From: Caballeronia udeis
Lineage (GTDB): Bacteria; Pseudomonadota; Gammaproteobacteria; Burkholderiales; Burkholderiaceae
Length of the DNA stretch: 64,000 bases
Assembly (NCBI RefSeq): GCF_001544555.2
Contig: NZ_FCOK02000009.1
Span: 62,001-126,000, forward strand
Direction: 5' to 3'
This document shows positions 1 to 9,050 of this stretch, in pieces. Below the pieces are notes generated by a model. The model saw nothing but the letters and a program-made list of their open reading frames with translations. It did no database searches and was not told the origin of the DNA. The position numbers were made by a program, and so were the translations under genes. How positions within the stretch are numbered: the first letter of the stretch is position 1; each line of letters begins with the position of its first letter.

Positions 1-428
1 TGCTCTCGCTTGGTGGCCGCGCCATCGGCGTGATCCCCGAATTGCTGATGACCAAGGAAGTCGGCCATAAAGGTCTGACGGATCTGTACGTCGTGCCCGA
101 CATGCATCAGCGCAAGAAGAAAATGGCCGATCTCTCCGATGCGTTTGTATCGATGCCCGGCGGTGTCGGTACGTTCGAAGAGCTGTTCGAGGCCTACACG
201 TGGGCTCAACTCCGGTATCACGAGAAGCCGGTCGCGCTGCTGAACGTGGACGGGTATTACGATCCGCTGCTCGCGATGCTGCGCCATACGGTGGAAGAAG
301 GTTTCATGCGCGCGCCGTTCCTCGGCATGCTGCAAGTCAACGCCGATCCCGTGAAGCTGATCGAAGCGCTCACCGCGTATAAACCGCCGCTGGTCGACCG
401 CTGGCCAGAGAAACGCGACGCTGTTTAA
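1..428 (+). CDS. LOG family protein (TIGR00730), 3' part
   Basis: C-terminal part of a LOG-family Rossmann-fold protein. The reading frame is open from base 3 to the stop at 426-428, so the start lies before the window. The family signature PGGVGTFEE is present at about 156-182; in the family this glycine-rich loop binds the nucleotide phosphate, and characterised members hydrolyse nucleoside 5'-monophosphates to base and ribose phosphate (cytokinin-type substrates in plants). The bacterial substrate is usually unknown. An SDR gene follows after 15 bases on the same strand, so the two may be cotranscribed. Confidence 0.85.
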   Translation, partial: LSLGGRAIGVIPELLMTKEVGHKGLTDLYVVPDMHQRKKKMADLSDAFVSMPGGVGTFEELFEAYTWAQLRYHEKPVALLNVDGYYDPLLAMLRHTVEEGFMRAPFLGMLQVNADPVKLIEALTAYKPPLVDRWPEKRDAV

Positions 429-443
429 ACGGGGAATCTGACG

Positions 444-1190
444 ATGTCGAAAGTGGTGTTGATCACAGGCGGCAGCCGCGGAATCGGCCGTGCCGCCGCC
501 TTGCTGTGCGCGGCGCGTGGCTGGTCGATCGGCGTGAATTACGCGACCAACCGCAGTGCCGCCGATGAAACCGTTGCCCGCGTGGAAGCCACTGGTGGCC
601 GCGCAATCGCGATCCAGGGCGATGTCTGCGAAGAAGCCGACGTGATCGCCCTGTTCGATGCAACCGCGCGTGCGTTTGGCCCGATCGATGGCTTCGTGAA
701 CAACGCGGGCATTGTCGCGCCCGGTTCCGCACTCGCCGACATGGACGTCGCGCGCATGAAACGCGTCTTCGATACGAACGTGCTCGGCGCATATCTCGGG
801 GCGCGTGAAGCCGCGCGGCGCATGTCGACGAAACGCGGCGGACGGGGCGGGTCGATCGTCAATGTGTCGTCGGCGGCAGCGCGGCTCGGGTCACCGAACG
901 AATACGTGGATTACGCGGGGTCGAAAGGCGCCGTCGATACCCTGACGATCGGACTCGCAAAAGAGCTCGGCCCTGAAGGCGTGCGCGTGAATGCTGTCCG
1001 GCCGGGCCTGATCGATACCGAGATTCACGCGAGCGGCGGCAAGCCCGATCGCGCGGCTCAACTGGGCGCGCTCGCGCCGCTGGGGCGCCCCGGTACGGCG
1101 GAAGAAGTCGCGGAATCGATTGTTTGGTTGTTGTCGGATGCGTCGGCGTATGTGACCGGCGCATTGCTCGACGTGGCGGGCGGACGGTAG
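444..1190 (+). CDS. SDR family NAD(P)-dependent oxidoreductase
   Basis: Classical short-chain dehydrogenase of 248 residues, the usual length. It has the N-terminal cofactor motif TGGSRGIGR near residues 8-16, the NNAG motif near 85-88, and the catalytic YxxxK at Tyr157/Lys161 (YAGSK) with a Ser-rich strand (NVSSAAA) before it. The C-terminal PGLIDTEIH segment is typical of FabG-like members. The residues after the first beta-strand favour NADP(H), but this is inference. ATG 444 has a GGGGAA ribosome site about 9 bases upstream. Substrate unknown; it probably reduces a carbonyl compound in the cytoplasm. Confidence 0.88.
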   Translation: MSKVVLITGGSRGIGRAAALLCAARGWSIGVNYATNRSAADETVARVEATGGRAIAIQGDVCEEADVIALFDATARAFGPIDGFVNNAGIVAPGSALADMDVARMKRVFDTNVLGAYLGAREAARRMSTKRGGRGGSIVNVSSAAARLGSPNEYVDYAGSKGAVDTLTIGLAKELGPEGVRVNAVRPGLIDTEIHASGGKPDRAAQLGALAPLGRPGTAEEVAESIVWLLSDASAYVTGALLDVAGGR

Positions 1191-1194
1191 AACG

Positions 1195-1785
1195 TCAGAA
1201 GCCGCCTTTCTGCTTGAGCCACGTGCGTTCTTCGGCTGTTGTCTCGCGGCCGAGGATCACGTTGCGATGCGGAAAGCGGCCGAACCGCTCGATCACTTCA
1301 GCATGACGCAGGGCATAGTTCAGCCGGTCTTCGATGTCCTTGTCGCCGGTTTCATTGAAGAGCGCCTGGTGCAAACGCACGGATTCGTGCTGGCTTGCCA
1401 GCGTCTCGTCGTGCTCGAACGGCATGTACACGAACACGCGATGACGAAGCGTTGGCAACGTGAGTTCTTCGCGCGTATCGACCAGCATGCGAGCCAGCTT
1501 CAACGCTTCGGCGTCCCCGGCGAAGGCACGCGGCGTGTTGCGAAAACAGTTGCGGGTGAACTGGTCGAGCAACACGATCAACGCCAGCGCGCCAAGCGGT
1601 GTGGCGGACCACGCGGCAAGCCGGCCTTCCAATGCATCGTCGAGCAAAATGCCGAAGCGCTCGTCAAGCATGGCGTCGAAGCTTGCGACCTTCTTGAACC
1701 AGGCCTTGCGCGGGTGGCCGAACTCCGGTGAATCCGGCGCACCGAACCATGCATCGAGCACCGCTTGAGCGCGTGCGTCGAGCAT
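1195..1785 (-). CDS. DUF924 family protein
   Basis: Protein of 196 residues that I recognise as DUF924, a family of cytosolic helical proteins of unknown function. Recognisable segments are the N-terminal VLDAWFG, the LIVLLDQFTRNCFRNTPRAF core and the PFEHDE motif in the middle, and the C-terminal FPHRNVILGRETT segment. The start ATG at 1785 shares its A with the TGA stop of the upstream alaX-like gene (TGATG), which implies translational coupling. A GTG three bases earlier is possible but less likely. No biochemical role can be stated. Confidence 0.85.
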   Translation of the reverse strand: MLDARAQAVLDAWFGAPDSPEFGHPRKAWFKKVASFDAMLDERFGILLDDALEGRLAAWSATPLGALALIVLLDQFTRNCFRNTPRAFAGDAEALKLARMLVDTREELTLPTLRHRVFVYMPFEHDETLASQHESVRLHQALFNETGDKDIEDRLNYALRHAEVIERFGRFPHRNVILGRETTAEERTWLKQKGGF

Positions 1786-2516
1786 CACGCGAACTCGATC
1801 ACAAGACGCCGCGTGCGCGCGCTTTTCTTCTCCACCTTCGTTATACGCAGCTCACCGATCTCGCTCGTATTGCGCACATGCGTACCGCCACACGGCTGCA
1901 GGTCGATACCCTCAATGCGCAGCAAGCGCACACGGCCCATGCCGACCGGCGGCTTCACGCTCATTGTGCGCACAAGCTCGGGACGCTCTTCCATTTCCTG
2001 ATCTGTGATCCATTGGGTCGCCACCGGATGCGCGCCGCCAATCAGCTCACGCAAGCGTGCTTCCAACTCCTCGCGTTCGATCGGTTCGACCGTCGCGAAG
2101 TCCATCCGCGCATAACTGCTGGTGATGCTGCAGCCATCGACGGGATAGGGTAATGCCGCGCACAGCAGATGCGTCGCCGTGTGCAAACGCATGTGCCGGT
2201 AGCGCCGTTCCCAATCAATCTCGGCCGTCACCCGATCGCCCACGTTCAGTTTCGCGAGCAGCGCTTCCTGATCCGGCGCGGGCACGTGGACGGCGTCGTC
2301 GGGTGTCGCCCCTTCGAACCTGGCCTTGCGGGTATCGGCTATTTCAATGCGCGTGCCGTCCGCCAGCGTCAGCGATCCGGCGTCGCCGGCCTGACCGCCG
2401 CCCAACGGATAAAACACGGTTTGATCGAGATGGATACCGAACTCATCGATAGCCGTGATCAGCGCCTCGCAGCGCGTCAAATAGGCGTCTTCGCGAAATA
2501 GCGCGCGTGTGCTCAT
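1785..2516 (-). CDS. alanyl-tRNA editing protein (AlaX-like)
   Basis: Free-standing relative of the AlaRS editing domain, 243 residues. It would deacylate Ser- or Gly-tRNA(Ala) in trans. The zinc site is complete: HTATH (His112, His116) and CGGTH (Cys209, His213). GGGQAGDAG near residues 39-47 matches the AlaRS/AlaX N-terminal region. ATG 2516 is chosen because GGAG lies just upstream (CCAGGAGACTTCCCC); the frame is open further upstream but has no better start. It is coupled to the DUF924 gene by a TGATG overlap. The housekeeping alaS is in this window too (52201-54825). Confidence 0.9.
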   Translation of the reverse strand: MSTRALFREDAYLTRCEALITAIDEFGIHLDQTVFYPLGGGQAGDAGSLTLADGTRIEIADTRKARFEGATPDDAVHVPAPDQEALLAKLNVGDRVTAEIDWERRYRHMRLHTATHLLCAALPYPVDGCSITSSYARMDFATVEPIEREELEARLRELIGGAHPVATQWITDQEMEERPELVRTMSVKPPVGMGRVRLLRIEGIDLQPCGGTHVRNTSEIGELRITKVEKKSARTRRLVIEFA

Positions 2517-2585
2517 GGGGAAGTCTCCTGGTCTGTCGCCGGTTGAAAATGAACCCGTATTATGCGGGCGGCCCGCCAAGCCTCC

Positions 2586-2996
2586 TTAGCCAGGGCGGTT
2601 TACCATCCAGTCGGCGGTATCGAAGAAGGACGTGAGGAGGCGCTCGCGCAAGGCGGCGTCGAGGCCGATGTCTTCCATTGCCCACGCCATGCAGCGCAGC
2701 CATTGATCCCGTTCCGGCGATGCAATCGCGAAGTTCATGTGGCGAGCCCGCAACCGCGGATGCCCAAAGCGGCTGATGTAATGATCCGGGCCGCCCATCC
2801 AGCCGCACAGGAACCAGAAGAATTTATCGCGGGAATTCTCGAGCGTGGGGGGATGCAATGCGCGTAAAGCTGCGAATTCCGGTTCGAGATCCATCAGGTC
2901 GTAAAACCGGTCGACGAGTGCACGCACGCGCTCCTCGCCACCAACGAGTTCAAACGCCGTAGGTTGCGGCGCTTGTTCGATATTTGCTTCGGTCAT
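2586..2996 (-). CDS. group II truncated haemoglobin
   Basis: 136-residue 2-over-2 globin. The order PxFAALRALHP, DKFFWFLCGWMGGP, GHPRLRARHMNFAI and ERDQWLRCM matches group II truncated haemoglobins: the His in RARH is the proximal F8 haem ligand and the Trp in DQW is the G8 residue that defines groups II and III. Members bind O2 and NO in the cytoplasm and are linked to oxidative or nitrosative stress. It lies 69 bases downstream of the alaX start on the same strand, but with no overlap, so it probably has its own promoter. Confidence 0.92.
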   Translation of the reverse strand: MTEANIEQAPQPTAFELVGGEERVRALVDRFYDLMDLEPEFAALRALHPPTLENSRDKFFWFLCGWMGGPDHYISRFGHPRLRARHMNFAIASPERDQWLRCMAWAMEDIGLDAALRERLLTSFFDTADWMVNRPG

Positions 2997-3114
2997 GCGT
3001 TTTCTTCAGGGTTATCGGGACAGGCAGCAATGAATGCTGCGGCAAGCGGCGAGTTTCATCTTGAGTGTAGCGGGGAGCGCCCGGCCATGCTTTATCCGGT
3101 CTTGTCCGGCTCGA

Positions 3115-5742
3115 TCAGGCATCCCGCAACGATTGCAGCGCGGGCCGCGACAGCACGCGGCGCAGGCTCATCCAGCCGCCCACGCCCGAACACACGACAC
3201 CCGCCACGACGCCCGCGGGCACGAGCCACGGGTTGAAATCGATGTGAAATTCGAACACGCGCGACGCCAGCACCCAGCCGATTCCCTGCGCGCCAAGCGC
3301 CGCCATCAGCCCGCTCAATGCGCCCACCGCCACGAACTCCGCGGTCTGCACCGCGCGCACCTGTTTGTGCGACGCCCCGAGCGCACGCAGCAACGCGGAC
3401 TCGTGTACACGCTCGTCGCGCGTACCGGCCAGCGCCGCGTACAACACGAGCACGCCCGCCGCGAGCGTGAACACAAACAGGAACTGCACCGCGCCGATCA
3501 CCTGCTCCAGCACGCGCTGGATCTGCGCGAGAATCGGCGCGATATCAATGGCGGTCACGCTCGGATATTTGTTGATCAAGCCATCGATCAAACCCTGCTG
3601 CCCCGGTGGCAAATGAAAACTTGTGATGAACGTGGCGGGCAGATCGCTGATGGACGGCGGCGGCATCAGCACAAAGAAGTTGACCTTGAACGAATTCCAG
3701 TCAACCTTGCGCACGCTTGTGACCGGCCCTTCCACCTGCATGCCGGCTACGTCGAAACGCATCGTATCGCCAAGCTTCACGTGGATAATCTTCGCGAGCC
3801 CCTCTTCTATCGATATCTGCGGCTTCGCGTCCGTGCCGTACCAGTCGCCGCCGACCACGCGGTTATCGCTAGGCAGTTCGGTGGTGTACGAGAGGTTGAA
3901 CTCGCGGTCGACCAGGCGCTTTGCATCGACCTTCTCGTAGTTGTCGGGACTGACCGGCTTGCCATTCACGGCGATCAGCCGACCGCGCACCATGGGCGAC
4001 AACGCCGCGTCGGCCTGGCCATGCTGCTTGAGGTAGTCGGTTACGCCGGCGCGCTGGTCGGGCTGGATATCGATGAGAAACTGATTCGGCGCATCCGGCG
4101 GTGTTGATTGCCGCCAGCCCGCGATCAGGTCACTGCGTGTCATTGCAATGAGCAGCAGGCACATCAGGCCGATGCCGAGTGCCGTGATCTGCAGCGCGCT
4201 CGCGCCGCTGCGCCGCTCAAGCGACGCCAGTGCGTACCGCCAGCCCACTCCCGCACCCACGCGTTCGCTGCGAACAAATCGCGCGGCGGCCCAGAGCGCC
4301 ACCCGCGCAATGCCGCCAAACACCACCAGACCGCCCGCGAATCCTCCCGCCACGATCCCGCCCAGTTTCCACTCGCCCGCCGCCAGCACAAGCAAACCGG
4401 CGAACAGCAGCACGCCCACGCCGTAGGCGATCCACGCTACCCGGCCCGCATCGCCAAGCTCCCGGCGAATCACGCGAACCGGCGGCACGCGCGTAAGCGG
4501 CAGCAACGGCGGCACGGCGAAACCCAGCAGCAGCACCAGTCCGGTCGCAATGCCCTGCAACGCGGGCCAGGCGCTGGGCGGCGGCAATTCGACATCGATG
4601 AGTGTTCCCAGCCAGTCCAGCAGTACCAGGTGCCCGCCGAAGCCGAGCACGACCCCCACCGCACTGCCAAGCAGTCCAACAGCCAGGAATTCACCGATAA
4701 ACAAAGACCGCAACGTCCCCTGGCTTACGCCGAGGCAGCGCATCGCGGCGCAGCCGTCCAGATGCCGGCGTGCGAAGCGGTGCGAGGCCATGGCGATTGC
4801 AACCGCCGCGAGCAGCGCGGTCAGCAGCGAGACGAGCGTGAGGAAATGACTGGCGCGGTCGATGGTCTGACGCACTTGCGGCTGGCCGTCCTGCAACGAT
4901 TCCAGAGCGACGCCGCGCAGCTTGCCGTCGTCCACCTTCGCGCGGGCGAAGGCGGCGAACTGTTTGACCTGAGCATCCGGTCCCGCCACCAGCAGCCGAT
5001 AGGTCACGCGGCTGCCGAACGTAACCAGGCCGGTGGACGCGAGTTCATCCTCACGCATCATCAGGCGCGGCGAAAAGCTGACGAACGAAAAACCGCGATC
5101 GAGTTCGCGGGTAATGACCGCCGCCACCTTGAACGCGCGCGTACCGACGCGGACGGTGCCGCCGACGGGCACTTTCAGCGCATCGAGTAACGCGGGGTCG
5201 ACCCAGACGGTGCCGGGTGCAGGAATGGAGGTGGCGGGCGTGCCGGGTTGATCGACGGCCGTCGCAATGCGCACCGCACCGCGCAGCGGATATCCGGGGG
5301 AAACGGCTTTCAACGCCGCAAGGCGCGCAACAGGCGGGGTGGATGCATTGCCCGAAACACCCGCGCTGATCATGCTGGGGAAGATGGCAGTGGTGGCAGT
5401 CTCGAGCTTGAGTTGCGCCGCTTCTGCGGCGAACGCGGGATCGACCGGATGATCGGCGCGCACGACAAAATCCGCGGCGATCATCTGGCGCGCATCACGC
5501 TCCAGCCCCTGGCGCATGCGGTCCCCGAGAAACCCGACGCTCGCGAGCGCTGCAACCGCCAGCACGAGCGCGAGGATGAGCATGGTCAACTCGCCCGCCC
5601 GCCAGTCGCGAGCGGTCATTCGCAGTGACTGACGCACGATTTGCACAAAGCCCAGCCCTTGCTTTGACTCCTGCCTGGAATCCTGCTTCGAAATCTGCTC
5701 CGAAGTCTGCTTCTGCTCGCCGCCCACGCCACTAGTACTCAA
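3115..5742 (-). CDS. ABC transporter permease, FtsX/YbbP type
   Basis: Large integral membrane protein of about 875 residues with the FtsX/MacB permease layout: an N-terminal transmembrane helix (LTMLILALVLAVAALASVGF), a long periplasmic domain, several helices in the middle, a second periplasmic domain, and three C-terminal helices ending in a cytoplasmic tail. Length and layout match YbbP-like permeases, which usually pair with a YbbA ATPase; no ATPase gene is adjacent here. The proposed start is TTG 5742, which overlaps the TGA of the DUF4126 gene (TTGA) and has GGGAGC 9-10 bases upstream. GTG 5727 or the internal ATG before TARDWRAG are alternatives. Confidence 0.82.
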   Translation of the reverse strand: MSTSGVGGEQKQTSEQISKQDSRQESKQGLGFVQIVRQSLRMTARDWRAGELTMLILALVLAVAALASVGFLGDRMRQGLERDARQMIAADFVVRADHPVDPAFAAEAAQLKLETATTAIFPSMISAGVSGNASTPPVARLAALKAVSPGYPLRGAVRIATAVDQPGTPATSIPAPGTVWVDPALLDALKVPVGGTVRVGTRAFKVAAVITRELDRGFSFVSFSPRLMMREDELASTGLVTFGSRVTYRLLVAGPDAQVKQFAAFARAKVDDGKLRGVALESLQDGQPQVRQTIDRASHFLTLVSLLTALLAAVAIAMASHRFARRHLDGCAAMRCLGVSQGTLRSLFIGEFLAVGLLGSAVGVVLGFGGHLVLLDWLGTLIDVELPPPSAWPALQGIATGLVLLLGFAVPPLLPLTRVPPVRVIRRELGDAGRVAWIAYGVGVLLFAGLLVLAAGEWKLGGIVAGGFAGGLVVFGGIARVALWAAARFVRSERVGAGVGWRYALASLERRSGASALQITALGIGLMCLLLIAMTRSDLIAGWRQSTPPDAPNQFLIDIQPDQRAGVTDYLKQHGQADAALSPMVRGRLIAVNGKPVSPDNYEKVDAKRLVDREFNLSYTTELPSDNRVVGGDWYGTDAKPQISIEEGLAKIIHVKLGDTMRFDVAGMQVEGPVTSVRKVDWNSFKVNFFVLMPPPSISDLPATFITSFHLPPGQQGLIDGLINKYPSVTAIDIAPILAQIQRVLEQVIGAVQFLFVFTLAAGVLVLYAALAGTRDERVHESALLRALGASHKQVRAVQTAEFVAVGALSGLMAALGAQGIGWVLASRVFEFHIDFNPWLVPAGVVAGVVCSGVGGWMSLRRVLSRPALQSLRDA

Positions 5743-6380
5743 TCGTGCTTGCTCCCGAAGCGGCCGACACCCGGATTCACGCGTGCGCTGACACTGGGCA
5801 CCATGTGCTTGGCCATTCGCCCAAAGCCGCCGCGCACGCCTCTCACGAGCCGTGGCAGCAGCCAGCCGGCACACAACAGGAACGCGATGATCAGGACGAG
5901 GCACAGCAGCGGCACGAACAACGCGAGCGTGATGCCCAGCAACGCGCCGAAATCCTCGGTCGCCGAGGCCACCCAGTTCGACACCGGTTCCGGCGATAAA
6001 TTGATCAGCGCACGCGTGCCGGCTTTCGCCAGATGCGCGGCGCCCGCGAGCGTACCGCCGGCGAGCGCGGCCACGGTCAGCAGCGCCGGATCGGCGTGGC
6101 CGAATGCACCGACCGCCAGCACCGCGCCGGCCGGAATGCGAATGAAGGTGTGGATGGCGTCCCAGAGGGAGTCGAAGGCGGGGATTTTATCGGCGAAAAA
6201 CTCGACCACGGCGAGCGCCGCCGCCACGCCGATCACCCACGGTGAACCTAGCACCGCGAGGGTGTCGGGTAGATGCACCAGACCCAAACGCTCGAACAGC
6301 CCCGCGACGAACACCGTCAGGTACAGTCGTAGCCCGCTGGCCCACGAAAGACCCGCTGCCAGCGAAAGTGCTTCAAGCAT
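5739..6380 (-). CDS. DUF4126 domain-containing membrane protein
   Basis: 213-residue protein with about five hydrophobic segments and the DUF4126 opening LAAGLSWASGLRLYLTVF. The family is of unknown function, found in the inner membrane. ATG 6380 is preceded by GGAGACAGTC, an excellent ribosome site; the frame stays open for 50 codons upstream, but that part is Arg/Pro-rich and looks non-coding. Its stop overlaps the TTG start proposed for the FtsX-type permease, so the two are probably translated as a unit. Confidence 0.85.
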   Translation of the reverse strand: MLEALSLAAGLSWASGLRLYLTVFVAGLFERLGLVHLPDTLAVLGSPWVIGVAAALAVVEFFADKIPAFDSLWDAIHTFIRIPAGAVLAVGAFGHADPALLTVAALAGGTLAGAAHLAKAGTRALINLSPEPVSNWVASATEDFGALLGITLALFVPLLCLVLIIAFLLCAGWLLPRLVRGVRGGFGRMAKHMVPSVSARVNPGVGRFGSKHD

Positions 6381-6840
6381 GACTGTCTCCTTGCGCGCTG
6401 CTCGCCCCGCGCCCGAGCGCCGGGCAAATTCCGGCGCATCTGGCTGCGAATGCCTGACCCGCCGCTCAAGCTGCCCGGCGACGGGCTGGGATAAATGGAT
6501 GCGGCCCGGTATTCGATTGGCCCGGCCCACCTTTCTGGCGCTATGCCGGATTCATATGGCAAATTCAGCTGCCGAACCCGGTGAATTTTTCAAGACAGCT
6601 AAAAGTCATTATAGCCACGCGTTGCCCGTTGATGCATCGCGCCATACGTCGGCGTGTTCAGCATCCAACGCTCCTGATTCCGCCCTTAATCGTAAAACCA
6701 CAGCACACACGGCCCTGTGCTCCGCCCTGTACTCTTTAACGGTCGTTTTTACGATCCCTTTAGCGGTCCCTTAATGGACCCTTAACGGTCCCTTGATGGT
6801 CCGCGACAAAAGGCCGCTGCAATGCGCTAAACCGTCGTTT
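6381..6840. other. intergenic region with short tandem repeats
   Basis: 460 bases between the end of the SugE-like gene and the start of the DUF4126 gene, both leftward. It must hold the DUF4126 promoter. I see no coding potential. Its one clear structure is the tandem repeat at 6732-6800, listed separately. Confidence 0.7.
6732..6800. repeat. degenerate 11-12 bp tandem repeat
   Basis: Four contiguous copies occupy 6756-6800: CCCTTTAGCGGT (12), CCCTTAATGGA, CCCTTAACGGT and CCCTTGATGGT (11 each). A fifth related copy, CTCTTTAACGGT, lies at 6732-6743. The spacing is close to one helical turn. The block sits about 350 bases upstream of the DUF4126 start and 40 bases past the SugE stop. It could be a phased protein-binding array or simple slippage; nothing in the sequence decides. 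Confidence 0.8.
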
Positions 6841-7161
6841 TTAATGTCCCGACGACAATTTCAATCCGATCAGCCCGACCACGATCAACCCGGCACTCGC
6901 GATTCGCGCGACCGTTACCGCTTCACCCAGCATGACAATCCCGAACACAAACGCCCCGACCGCGCCGATACCGGTCCACACGGCGTAGGCGGTACCCAGC
7001 GGCAACTGGCGCATTGCCATTGCCAGCAGCACGAAGCTGCCAACGGCCGTGACCAGCGTGAACACCGACGGCCAGAGCCGTGTGAAACCTTCGGAGGTTT
7101 TGAGACCCGCGGCCCACGCCACTTCAAGCAGGCCGGCGATCAGCAATAGAAACCACGACAT
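6841..7161 (-). CDS. sugE: SMR-family exporter SugE/Gdx (guanidinium)
   Basis: 106-residue four-helix small multidrug resistance protein. The membrane-embedded Glu of the first helix is present ([17 protein letters not shown], Glu13), as are the [19 protein letters not shown] and GLIGLKLSS signatures. [14 protein letters not shown] matches the SugE/Gdx subtype, characterised as guanidinium/proton antiporters, rather than the EmrE subtype. ATG 7161 has GGGAG 6-7 bases upstream. The leader holds two hairpins with ACGR loops, the guanidine-II riboswitch pattern, which supports guanidinium as substrate. Confidence 0.9.
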   Translation of the reverse strand: MSWFLLLIAGLLEVAWAAGLKTSEGFTRLWPSVFTLVTAVGSFVLLAMAMRQLPLGTAYAVWTGIGAVGAFVFGIVMLGEAVTVARIASAGLIVVGLIGLKLSSGH

Positions 7162-7181
7162 GAGAACTCCCGTCGAAAAAC

Positions 7182-7225
7182 GGGGCCGTCCCCGATGTGA
7201 CTGAGGCGCGCAAGGTCGTCCATGC
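7182..7225 (-). promoter_or_regulatory. guanidine-II riboswitch (mini-ykkC)
   Basis: On the minus strand there are two small hairpins with ACGR tetraloops, in this order before sugE. The first is GCATGG-ACGA-CCTTGC (7225-7210, one internal T-T mismatch); the second is GGGG-ACGG-CCCC (7193-7182). They are 16 bases apart, and the second is about 12 bases upstream of the GGGAG ribosome site. Paired hairpins with ACGR loops are the defining features of the guanidine-II class, which in proteobacteria usually precedes sugE/gdx or guanidine-degrading genes and exposes the ribosome site on binding. Recognised by eye. Confidence 0.85.
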
Positions 7226-7586
7226 GGCATGTAATAGGAGTGTAATTATAACGATAATGCCTATGGATCGCTCGCCGGCCGCGACGCTTCAGAGGGAATT
7301 CGAGCCGGATTACAAGAAATACCAAAAGCTGAAATAACCCGCGGCCGGCTTGCTGACAACGCCTTTATACGCCGCGTTAATCCGTTCGAGCATTGAACGC
7401 ATCCTCGAATGACGACACGAAATAAAAACGTCCTTTCACGAAAACCTGCGCTAATCTAAACCAGTACGCAGCGGTCGATGCATGAAACACCGTCGTGACG
7501 GGCACAACACAACGCCGCATTGGGCGTCTGGACGTGGCTGGCGCGCCGCGAATCAACCCATTTGAAACTTCTCGCACGGAGTGTTC
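7226..7586. other. intergenic region between sugE and cydA
   Basis: About 360 bases between divergent units. It should carry the sugE promoter (leftward; the AT-rich stretch at 7240-7260 is a candidate) and the cydA promoter (rightward). I looked for an FNR/ANR-type TTGAT-N4-ATCAA box and found none. No coding potential is visible. Confidence 0.6.
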
Positions 7587-9050
7587 ATGGAGTTCGATGC
7601 CGTTTTGCTATCCCGTTTCCAGTTTGCCTGGGTGATTGCGTTTCATATCCTGTTACCGGCCTTCACGGTCGGGTTATCGTGTTTTATCGCGACGCTCGAA
7701 TTGCTCTGGTGGATCAGTGCACGGGACGTCTACAGGCGGCTTTCTGCCTTCTGGTTAAAAATATTCGCGGTTTCATTCGGCATGGGCGTGGTGTCGGGAA
7801 TCGTGATGCCGTTCCAGTTCGGCACCAACTGGAGCCGTTTCACCGACGCCACCTCCGCCGTGATCGGCCCGCTGATGGGTTACGAAGTGCTGACTGCGTT
7901 CTTTCTCGAAGCGGCGTTCCTCGGCGTCCTGCTGTTCGGGCGCAAGCTCGTGCCGCAATGGGCGCACGTGCTGGCAGCGGTTTTCGTCGCGTCCGGGACG
8001 GTGATTTCGTCGTTCTGGATTCTCGCGGTGAATAGCTGGATGCAGACACCGGCGGGTTACAAGCTCCTTCCCGACGGCCGCTTCGAAGTGACGAGTTTCT
8101 TCGACGCCATCTTCACGCCCTCCTTCCCCTACCGCCTCGGTCATACGGTCAGCGCGTTCCTGGTGACAGCCGCGTTCGTGATTCTCGGCGTCGGCGCGCT
8201 TTATTTACGGCAGCGTCGCGCGCTCGAGGAAAGCCGCGTGATGACCAAGATGGCGCTGATCTTTCTCGTGATCATGGTGCCGGTGCAGATGGTTATCGGC
8301 GATATGCACGGTCTCAACACGCTCGAACATCAGCCGGCCAAGATCGCCGCGATGGAAGGCCTGTGGAACACCGGTTCGCGCGTGCCCGCCAATCTCTTCG
8401 CGATCCCCGACCAGGCCAACGAGCGCAACGATTTCGAAATCTCGATACCGGTACTCGGCAGCATCTACCTCACGCATGATCCGAACGGCACGGTGCGCGG
8501 CCTGAAGGACTTCCCGCGCGAAGACCGCCCGAACGTGGCGGTAGTGTTCTTCGCGTTCCGGATCATGGTCGGCATCGCGTTGCTGATGTTTGCGCTGGTG
8601 CTCTCCGGCATCGTGCTGTTCGCACGCGGCAAGCTCGAGACAAGTCCCCGCTGGCTGCGCTGCGCCACGTATGGCATGCCGCTCGGGTTTATCGCCGTGC
8701 TGGCGGGATGGACGACGACCGAAGCCGGCCGCCAGCCCTGGACCGTGTATGGCCTGATGCGCACCAGCGACTCGGTCACACCGTCGCTGACAGCCGGCGA
8801 TGTCGGGCTCTCGTGGCTGCTCTACGTGCTCGCGTATATCGTCATCTTCGGCTCGGGATTCATCCTGCTGCGACGGCTCGTGCGGATCGGCCCCGCCGAC
8901 GAACATGTGGATACCGACAACGACCTCCTGCAACCGGAAACGCGTGCGGCGCGGCCGTTATCGGCGGCGTCCGCCAGTGCATCGGGCGGCGCGGGCGCGG
9001 TCAAACCCGTTGGCCCGGACGACGTCGTTCCCCCTTCCAGGAGATCATGA
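7587..9050 (+). CDS. cydA: cytochrome bd-type quinol oxidase subunit I (CIO type)
   Basis: 487-residue subunit of a bd-type terminal oxidase in the inner membrane, oxidising quinol and reducing O2. Visible family features are the haem-ligand His in the first helix (AFHILLPAFTVG), the quinol-loop segment LNTLEHQPAKIAAMEGLW, and GRQPW before TVYGLMRTSDSVTP. The short quinol loop is that of the cyanide-insensitive (CioA) subgroup. ATG 7587 is chosen over GTG 7581 because GGAG at 7578-7581 is then 5 bases upstream. It is followed by cydB with an ATGA overlap. Confidence 0.95.
   Translation: MEFDAVLLSRFQFAWVIAFHILLPAFTVGLSCFIATLELLWWISARDVYRRLSAFWLKIFAVSFGMGVVSGIVMPFQFGTNWSRFTDATSAVIGPLMGYEVLTAFFLEAAFLGVLLFGRKLVPQWAHVLAAVFVASGTVISSFWILAVNSWMQTPAGYKLLPDGRFEVTSFFDAIFTPSFPYRLGHTVSAFLVTAAFVILGVGALYLRQRRALEESRVMTKMALIFLVIMVPVQMVIGDMHGLNTLEHQPAKIAAMEGLWNTGSRVPANLFAIPDQANERNDFEISIPVLGSIYLTHDPNGTVRGLKDFPREDRPNVAVVFFAFRIMVGIALLMFALVLSGIVLFARGKLETSPRWLRCATYGMPLGFIAVLAGWTTTEAGRQPWTVYGLMRTSDSVTPSLTAGDVGLSWLLYVLAYIVIFGSGFILLRRLVRIGPADEHVDTDNDLLQPETRAARPLSAASASASGGAGAVKPVGPDDVVPPSRRS

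Noticed and set aside
3034..5190. Long open frames on the plus strand opposite the FtsX-type permease
   Set aside because: Gln/His/Arg-rich antisense frames with no domain; typical of the strand opposite a high-GC gene.
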